A stretch of 10,522 bases of DNA from assembly GCA_900543505.1 (NCBI GenBank), contig UQSB01000061.1:1-10522 (forward strand). The letters run 5' to 3'. The translations under genes and the position numbers were made by a program. The notes under the pieces were generated by a model, which was given only the letters and a program-made list of their open reading frames with translations, did no database searches and was not told where the DNA came from. The DNA is from an uncultured Collinsella sp. GTDB taxonomy: Bacteria > Actinomycetota > Coriobacteriia > Coriobacteriales > Coriobacteriaceae. Below, one piece after another: positions 7,075 through 10,522 of this stretch (within the stretch, counting starts at the first letter, position 1; each line of letters opens with the position of its first letter).

Positions 7075-7275
7075 CTAAGCCAGTGCAGCTCGCGTATCAA
7101 ACAGCGCCTTTGCAATCGCGGCCGTAACCTCGCTCGAGCGGTCGCTCCACGGCATCGATGTCATGACGCTCATGGCATAGCTATGGCCGTCGACTTCGAT
7201 CAGTCCGGCATCGCATGTCGAATAGTAACCATCCTCGCTAATCCAGCCCGCCTTGTTGCGCATCTTAAAGGGTAG
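7075..7275 (-). pseudogene. 5'-truncated remnant of a serine hydrolase/beta-lactamase-like gene
   Basis: About 66 codons are open in frame, ending at a TAG. The product contains KMRNKAGW, followed by YYSTCDAGLIEVDGHSY and YAMSVMTS-like strands, then a C-terminal helix. This resembles the end of class A beta-lactamase-fold serine hydrolases, where a K-T/S-G box is followed by a strand and the final helix. Here the box reads KAG. The N-terminal two-thirds, including the catalytic serine motif, is missing: a stop codon lies in frame at 7276-7278, and only 17 nt further upstream is the pflA stop. No ribosome site precedes the ATG at 7263. A deletion joining the 3' end of pflA to this fragment is the simplest reading. 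The family assignment rests on pattern recognition of a short fragment. Confidence 0.55.
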
Positions 7276-7294
7276 TCAATTTGGGACGGGCTTG

Positions 7295-8113
7295 TTAGCC
7301 GATGGCCGACCTGAGCTCCGCACGGCGCTTTTTCATGCCGGCCATGACGGCGTTGCGCAGCTCGGGCATGCGCGCGGTATCCATCTGGGGCACGCCCTCG
7401 AGCTTATAGGGAATACCCAGTTGCTCGTACTTGACGACACCCATCGTGTGATACGGCAGCATTTCCAGGCCCACCACGTTGTGCCATGGAGCGATCAGGC
7501 GACCGAGCTTCTCGCATTCCTCCGCCGTGTCGGTGATACCCGGCACCACCACATGGCGAATAACAACCTTAATCTTGCGATGGGCAAGCTCATCGCCAAA
7601 CGCCAGGATGCGCGCAGGATCGCAACCGGTCAGCTTTTTATGCTCAACCGGATCGGCATGCTTGATGTCGAGCAGCACCATATCGGTCTCGTTGAGAACA
7701 GCATCGAACTTCTCCGGATGCTTGGGATCAAATGCATAGCCACAGCTATCTAGGCAGGTATGCACACGGCCATCGGGATTGTTGTGCATTGCACGGAACA
7801 GGTCGGCCAAAAACTCGGGCTGCAGGAGCGGTTCGCCACCCGAAACGGTAATGCCGCCACTACGGTAGAACTCATGGTTGCTCTGGAACTCGTCCATGAG
7901 ATGCTCGACAGTCACCATCGTGCCGCCGTTAACAGACCAGGTATCGGGATTGTGGCAATACGCGCAGCGCATGGGACAGCCCTGAACAAACACCACAAAG
8001 CGGATGCCGGGTCCGTCGACCGTTCCCATCGTCTCGATCGAATGCACGCGACCCAGGGCATACGCAGAGTCCTCGGGACGAGCGTCCACACCCTCAAGCG
8101 TCATTTCTGCCAT
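7295..8113 (-). CDS. pflA: Pyruvate formate-lyase activating enzyme (radical SAM)
   Basis: Uses a [4Fe-4S] cluster and S-adenosylmethionine to abstract hydrogen from the active glycine of PFL, switching the enzyme on under anaerobic conditions. The 272-residue protein has the cluster motif CPMRCAYC (Cys46, Cys50, Cys53) within QGCPMRCAYCHNPDTW, the GTVDGPGIRFVVF segment before it, SGGEPLLQ (91-98) for SAM binding, and the later LLDIK and RHVVVPG segments of true PFL activases. It carries about 20 more N-terminal residues than E. coli PflA. The ATG at 8113 has AAGGT 7 nt upstream; an in-frame TTG at 8143 is less likely. It lies 175 nt downstream of degV, and its probable substrate is the small glycyl-radical protein encoded at 9582-9833. 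Confidence 0.95.
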   Translation of the reverse strand: MAEMTLEGVDARPEDSAYALGRVHSIETMGTVDGPGIRFVVFVQGCPMRCAYCHNPDTWSVNGGTMVTVEHLMDEFQSNHEFYRSGGITVSGGEPLLQPEFLADLFRAMHNNPDGRVHTCLDSCGYAFDPKHPEKFDAVLNETDMVLLDIKHADPVEHKKLTGCDPARILAFGDELAHRKIKVVIRHVVVPGITDTAEECEKLGRLIAPWHNVVGLEMLPYHTMGVVKYEQLGIPYKLEGVPQMDTARMPELRNAVMAGMKKRRAELRSAIG

Positions 8114-8182
8114 TCGCGCTACCTTGCCTCTCCTTGGATGCAACCAATTAAAATGCCAGAGCCATTCTAGCCCATGCGTTTG

Positions 8183-8192
8183 CGTTTAAACG
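8183..8192. promoter_or_regulatory. Palindrome upstream of pflA
   Basis: CGTTTAAACG is a perfect 10-bp palindrome about 70 bp before the pflA start, suitable for a dimeric regulator or chance. On the minus strand a TAGAAT hexamer (8165-8170) lies 12 nt further on and could serve as a -10 box, but no -35 is convincing. Confidence 0.25.
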
Positions 8193-8223
8193 TCTCGGAC
8201 TAGAACGGCACGTTTTAATCTAT

Positions 8224-8245
8224 CCCCCATCACCATGGCTGGGGG
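8224..8245 (-). terminator. Possible degV terminator hairpin
   Basis: CCCCCA (8224-8229) pairs with TGGGGG (8240-8245) around a 10-nt loop, about 44 nt after the degV stop. On the minus strand it is followed by ATAGATTAAAAC, so the T-tract is poor. The call is tentative. Confidence 0.35.
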
Positions 8246-8288
8246 GCTACGTCGAGATGTCAGGCTGGAGAACGCTCGCCTGCGGCCT

Positions 8289-9143
8289 TTACGCCTTAAG
8301 CGTGAGCACCGCGCCGAAGGCGGTCGGGCCGCAATGGCTCGAGATGACGCCGCCAACCTGCGTCCAGGTAACGTCCTCAAAGCCCAGGTCGTGCGCATAG
8401 ACTTCCATGTCGTCGCGCAGCTCCTGGGAAAGGCCCACCGAATACGCCAAGCCAATGTGCGAGTAATCAATATCGCCCTTGGCAACCATGTGGTCAATAA
8501 AGGCACGGGCGCATTTGAGCATAGAGCCGCGGAGCTTCTTGGTCGCCACGAATTTGCCACCCGTTACCTCAATGCAGGGCTTAATCTTGAGCAGATGGGC
8601 GCCAAGAAACGCGACGTTGGACAAGCGACCACCCGCCTTAAGGAAGGCAAGGTCCGTAGGAACAAAGCCCAGCAGCACGCGGTCCATCACCGAATTGGTA
8701 AAGGCGAAAATCTCGTCGACGGTGGCATCCGGATGGGCTTCGATATACTTGGCGGTCTCAACGGCGACAAGCGACTGGCCCACCGACACAAAGCGCGTAT
8801 CCATGGAGAAGACGTAATCGCGGCCCTTTGCCGCAATCTTCGACGACTGATGCGAGCAGGTCGTAACCTCGGAATACGCAAGATGCAAAATGGTCGCGTC
8901 GGGCTGCTCGGCGTGAATGCGGTCGTACACATGCGCAAAATCCGCCGGCGAGCAACCGCTGGTCTTGGGCATCACGCCAAACTCGTTGCAGCGCGAGTAA
9001 ATCTCAAGCGGGTCGATCGATCCGTCTTCGACGGTCTCGTCACCAATCGTGACATGCATGGGCACGCGCACGATGCCATAGCGCTCGCAGAGCTCCGGCG
9101 TCACATCCGAACCAGACTCAACCACGATTACGTACTTGCCCAT
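8289..9143 (-). CDS. DegV family protein (FakB-like fatty-acid binding)
   Basis: DegV proteins bind a fatty acid in a buried tunnel. In Firmicutes the FakB members present it to the kinase FakA for incorporation of exogenous fatty acids. The 284-residue protein has the N-terminal strand KYVIVVESGSDVT, the head-group motif TSGCSPADF (61-69, relatives usually TSQPSPGDF), LKAGGRLS (168-175) and the C-terminal SSHCGPTAFG (268-277, with His270 where the conserved histidine is expected). Length is normal. The start is taken at MGKYV (9143); an ATG two codons upstream (9149) is possible, and neither has a strong ribosome site. It sits between the glycyl-radical gene and pflA on the same strand. No fakA is in the window, so a fatty-acid role is inferred from the family. 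Confidence 0.9.
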   Translation of the reverse strand: MGKYVIVVESGSDVTPELCERYGIVRVPMHVTIGDETVEDGSIDPLEIYSRCNEFGVMPKTSGCSPADFAHVYDRIHAEQPDATILHLAYSEVTTCSHQSSKIAAKGRDYVFSMDTRFVSVGQSLVAVETAKYIEAHPDATVDEIFAFTNSVMDRVLLGFVPTDLAFLKAGGRLSNVAFLGAHLLKIKPCIEVTGGKFVATKKLRGSMLKCARAFIDHMVAKGDIDYSHIGLAYSVGLSQELRDDMEVYAHDLGFEDVTWTQVGGVISSHCGPTAFGAVLTLKA

Positions 9144-9193
9144 TATCATCACAACCCATCTCGACGTTGGCTTTTGAATATGTGACGCACGTC

Positions 9194-9268
9194 CGCCGTC
9201 CTGCTGCAGAACGGCCTCCAAGCGCCAAAGAGACGCCGCCCCTTGCACACAACAAAGGACAGCGTCTC
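9194..9268 (-). promoter_or_regulatory. Structured 5' leader of degV
   Basis: Two inverted repeats lie upstream of the degV start. GCCGT (9194-9198) with ACGGC (9210-9214) encloses CTGCTGCAG. GAGACGC (9230-9236) with GCGTCTC (9262-9268) encloses an inner CCTT/AAGG pair. If the promoter at 9295-9324 is right, the mRNA has a leader of about 140 nt with these stems. I do not recognise a known riboswitch class. Confidence 0.4.
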
Positions 9269-9294
9269 CCTGGAAAACTCCGTGCTTATCTGAG

Positions 9295-9324
9295 ATTCTA
9301 CACGGTTTATTAAGGAGTGTTACT
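9295..9324 (-). promoter_or_regulatory. Candidate degV promoter
   Basis: On the minus strand GTAACA (9324-9319) and TAGAAT (9300-9295) are separated by 18 nt, a fair match to a housekeeping -35/-10 pair. It lies about 150 nt upstream of the degV start. Confidence 0.35.
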
Positions 9325-9332
9325 TATTCCGC

Positions 9333-9362
9333 AAACGGTAGCTATACGCGATAAACGGTAGC
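9333..9362. repeat. Pair of direct 10-bp repeats upstream of the degV promoter
   Basis: AAACGGTAGC occurs at 9333-9342 and 9353-9362, exactly 20 bp apart, which places both copies on one face of the helix. They sit just upstream of the proposed degV -35. This is the geometry of a tandem activator site, but no regulator is identifiable. Confidence 0.5.
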
Positions 9363-9384
9363 AAGCAAGAATCCAGAACGCTCA

Positions 9385-9413
9385 ACCCATTAGGAGAGTT
9401 CCGCCTAAAGGGT
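9385..9413 (-). terminator. Hairpin downstream of the pfl genes
   Basis: ACCCATTAGG (9385-9394) and CCTAAAGGGT (9404-9413) pair at 9 of 10 positions around a 9-nt loop. On the minus strand it follows the long element after the glycyl-radical gene and is followed by TTGAGCGTTCTGG, without a clean T-tract. It may be the actual 3' end signal of the pfl transcript. Confidence 0.35.
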
Positions 9414-9428
9414 GACTACACAGGACCC

Positions 9429-9559
9429 CGCCGGGGCTGTTTGGGCTACCTCCCAAAATATTCCGCAGGACGCAAGAAGCCCTCGCCGCACGAAGTGCGC
9501 AGCGAGGGCTTCTTGCATGTCCGAGGACGTTTTGGGAGGTAGCCCAAACAGCCCCGGCG
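9429..9559 (-). repeat. Complete long double-stem element downstream of the glycyl-radical gene
   Basis: A perfect 30-bp outer stem (9429-9458 with 9530-9559) encloses a perfect 15-bp inner stem (9472-9486 with 9502-9516). Its apex is CGCAC-GAA-GTGCG. A further CAGGA/TCCTG pairing (9421-9425 with 9561-9565) extends the base across a small internal loop. Read on the minus strand the junctions are CGTCCTCGGACATG and GTCCTGCGGAATA, almost identical to those of the element at 5396-5520, and the apex CACTTCGTG is shared. Most stem sequence differs between the two copies yet is perfectly complementary within each. It starts 22 nt after the stop of the upstream gene. No coding sequence and no clear terminator tail are present. 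Confidence 0.9.
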
Positions 9560-9581
9560 ATCCTGCGGGAGTTAAACCCCT

Positions 9582-9833
9582 TTAGAACTTGTTGTGGAAG
9601 GTACGCGAAATGACCTCGTCCTGCTGCTCCTTGGTGAGCGTGTGGAAGTTCACGGCGTAGCCGGAAACGCGAATGGTCAGCTGCGGGTACTTCTCGGGGT
9701 GAGCCTGAGCGTCGAGCAGCGTCTCACGGTTGAAGACGTTGATGTTCAGGTGGTGGCCACCCTTCTCGGCGTAAGCGTCGAGCATGTGGACCAGGTTATC
9801 GGCCTGAGTCTCGGAAACTTCAGAAACCTTCAT
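9582..9833 (-). CDS. Stand-alone PFL glycyl-radical domain (GrcA-like small subunit)
   Basis: This 83-residue protein corresponds to the last 60-80 residues of ordinary PFL. It has GGHHLNINVFNRETLLDA (about 25-42), HPEKYPQLTIRVSGYAVNF (about 45-63) and a terminal LTKEQQDEVISRTF. The radical site is Gly58 in RVSGYA. Start: the ATG at 9833 has AAGGAG 7 nt upstream; an extension to 9878 would run through a hairpin into non-homologous sequence. In E. coli the comparable GrcA/YfiD is a spare part that rescues oxygen-cleaved full-length PFL. Here the adjacent pflB lacks its own radical domain, so this protein is probably the required second subunit. It should be the substrate of PflA and insert its glycine loop into the PflB barrel in an anaerobic cytoplasm. 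Confidence 0.92.
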   Translation of the reverse strand: MKVSEVSETQADNLVHMLDAYAEKGGHHLNINVFNRETLLDAQAHPEKYPQLTIRVSGYAVNFHTLTKEQQDEVISRTFHNKF

Positions 9834-9856
9834 AATGTGTCTCCTTCGATCGATAG

Positions 9857-9876
9857 GCGCCGGCCGAAACCGGCGC
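9857..9876 (-). promoter_or_regulatory. G/C-rich hairpin in the leader of the glycyl-radical gene
   Basis: GCGCCGG (9857-9863) pairs perfectly with CCGGCGC (9870-9876) around a 6-nt loop, ending about 11 nt before the AAGGAG ribosome site. The stem is nearly the same as that of the thrC terminator but has no T-tract on the minus strand, so it is more likely an mRNA-stability or translation-tuning stem than a terminator. Confidence 0.6.
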
Positions 9877-9892
9877 ACTAATCAGTAATCGT

Positions 9893-9917
9893 TATTGTTA
9901 GTATAGCACTAACAATA
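9893..9917 (-). promoter_or_regulatory. A/T-rich hairpin just after the pflB stop
   Basis: TATTGTTAGT (9893-9902) and ACTAACAATA (9908-9917) form a perfect 10-bp stem with a 5-nt loop, beginning one base after the pflB stop codon. No T-tract follows. It could protect the 3' end of a processed pflB message, or bind a dimeric regulator as DNA. Confidence 0.65.
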
Positions 9918-9918
9918 G

Positions 9919-10522
9919 TTACTCGCCCAGCTGATCAAGGTCGATATCGCCAAAGAACACCTGGTCCTCCTTGCCGAGCGCACCCGGGATGATGGAGAAG
10001 GTGTTGGAGATGCCGTCCTGAGCATCGCGGAACGGGAGCTTGGAAACCGAAGACAGCGAAGCGATGGCGCCGTGGCTATCGCGCTTGTGCATGGGGTTAG
10101 CACCCGGGGCGAAGGGCTGGCCAGCCTTGCGGCCATCAGGCGTAGAACCGGTCTTCTTGCCGTACACGACGTTGGAGGTGATGGTCAGAACCGAGGTCGT
10201 GGGCACGGAGTTGCGGTAGGTGTCGTTCATGCGGATGTACTCCATGAACTGGTGCACAACGTCGTGAGCGATCTGGTCGACGCGGTCGTCGTCGTTACCG
10301 TACTTGGGGAACTCGCCCTCGGTCTCGAAGTCGACAATGATGCCGTTCTCGTCGCGGACGGGGTGGACCTTGGCGTACTTGATGGCGGACAGGGAGTCAG
10401 CCACGACGGAAAGGCCAGCAATGCCCGTAGCGAACCAGCGGTGCACGTGCTTGTCGTGCAGAGCCATCTGGATGCGCTCGTAGCAATACTTGTCGTGCAT
10501 GTAGTGGATGATGTTCAGCGAG
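9919..10522 (-). CDS. pflB: Pyruvate formate-lyase large subunit, C-terminal part, lacking the glycyl-radical domain
   Basis: Converts pyruvate and CoA to formate and acetyl-CoA in anaerobic metabolism. The gene runs off the right edge; about 200 codons are visible. SLNIIHYMHDKY is open to the edge and matches E. coli PFL, followed by GIAGLSVVADSLSAIKYAKV, SVLTITSNVVYGKKTG, TPDGRKAGQPFAPGANPMH, SLSSVSKLPF and DGISNTFSIIPGALGKED. The protein then ends with QVFFGDIDLDQLGE and a TAA. Full-length PFL would continue with about 60 more residues carrying the radical glycine; that segment is encoded separately at 9582-9833. The paired active-site cysteines expected upstream are outside the window. 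Every visible family motif is intact, so the early stop does not look like decay. Confidence 0.93.
   Translation of the reverse strand, partial: SLNIIHYMHDKYCYERIQMALHDKHVHRWFATGIAGLSVVADSLSAIKYAKVHPVRDENGIIVDFETEGEFPKYGNDDDRVDQIAHDVVHQFMEYIRMNDTYRNSVPTTSVLTITSNVVYGKKTGSTPDGRKAGQPFAPGANPMHKRDSHGAIASLSSVSKLPFRDAQDGISNTFSIIPGALGKEDQVFFGDIDLDQLGE

Noticed and set aside
9582..9921. Frameshift or sequencing error as the cause of the split PFL
   Set aside because: The small gene has its own AAGGAG and ATG, the pflB end has a native-looking tail after the last homologous block, and 85 nt with two perfect hairpins and no PFL homology lie between. A single indel cannot restore one frame.
1..10522. 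CRISPR array, tRNA or rRNA genes
   Set aside because: No regularly spaced repeats with unique spacers and no tRNA cloverleaf or rRNA sequence were noticed on either strand.

Overview
The window looks like chromosomal DNA of a Coriobacteriia member, most likely Collinsella or a close relative. The reasons are high G+C, strong Shine-Dalgarno sites, a threonine/lysine pathway cluster and an anaerobic pyruvate formate-lyase (PFL) system. The taxon is an inference from gene content and protein style, not a search result.

Left part (1-5520): the aspartate pathway in two divergent arms. On the minus strand, aspartate kinase (lysC) is followed by aspartate-semialdehyde dehydrogenase (asd). From the shared 103-bp region between lysC and thrC, threonine synthase (thrC) and homoserine kinase (thrB) run on the plus strand. 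Together they make aspartate semialdehyde from aspartate and turn homoserine into threonine. Homoserine dehydrogenase, which joins the two arms, is not in the window.

Middle (5521-7275): minus-strand mtnN (MTA/SAH nucleosidase) and engB (ribosome-assembly GTPase), then a 5'-truncated remnant of a serine-hydrolase/beta-lactamase-like gene.

Right part (7295-10522): a minus-strand fermentation cluster. pflB runs in from beyond the right edge and stops before the glycyl-radical domain. That domain is a separate 83-residue gene with its own ribosome binding site. Downstream lie degV (FakB-like fatty-acid binding) and pflA (PFL activase). PFL therefore appears to be a genuine two-subunit enzyme here.

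The most unusual non-coding feature is a family of long, perfectly paired double-stem elements of about 125-131 bp. Two are complete (after thrB and after the glycyl-radical gene) and half of a third lies after asd at the left edge. All three start 17-22 nt past a stop codon and point the same way relative to the upstream gene. They share junction and apex sequences while their stem sequences differ. A fourth, more divergent structure sits between thrC and thrB. The window shows no tRNA, rRNA, CRISPR array or transposase gene.
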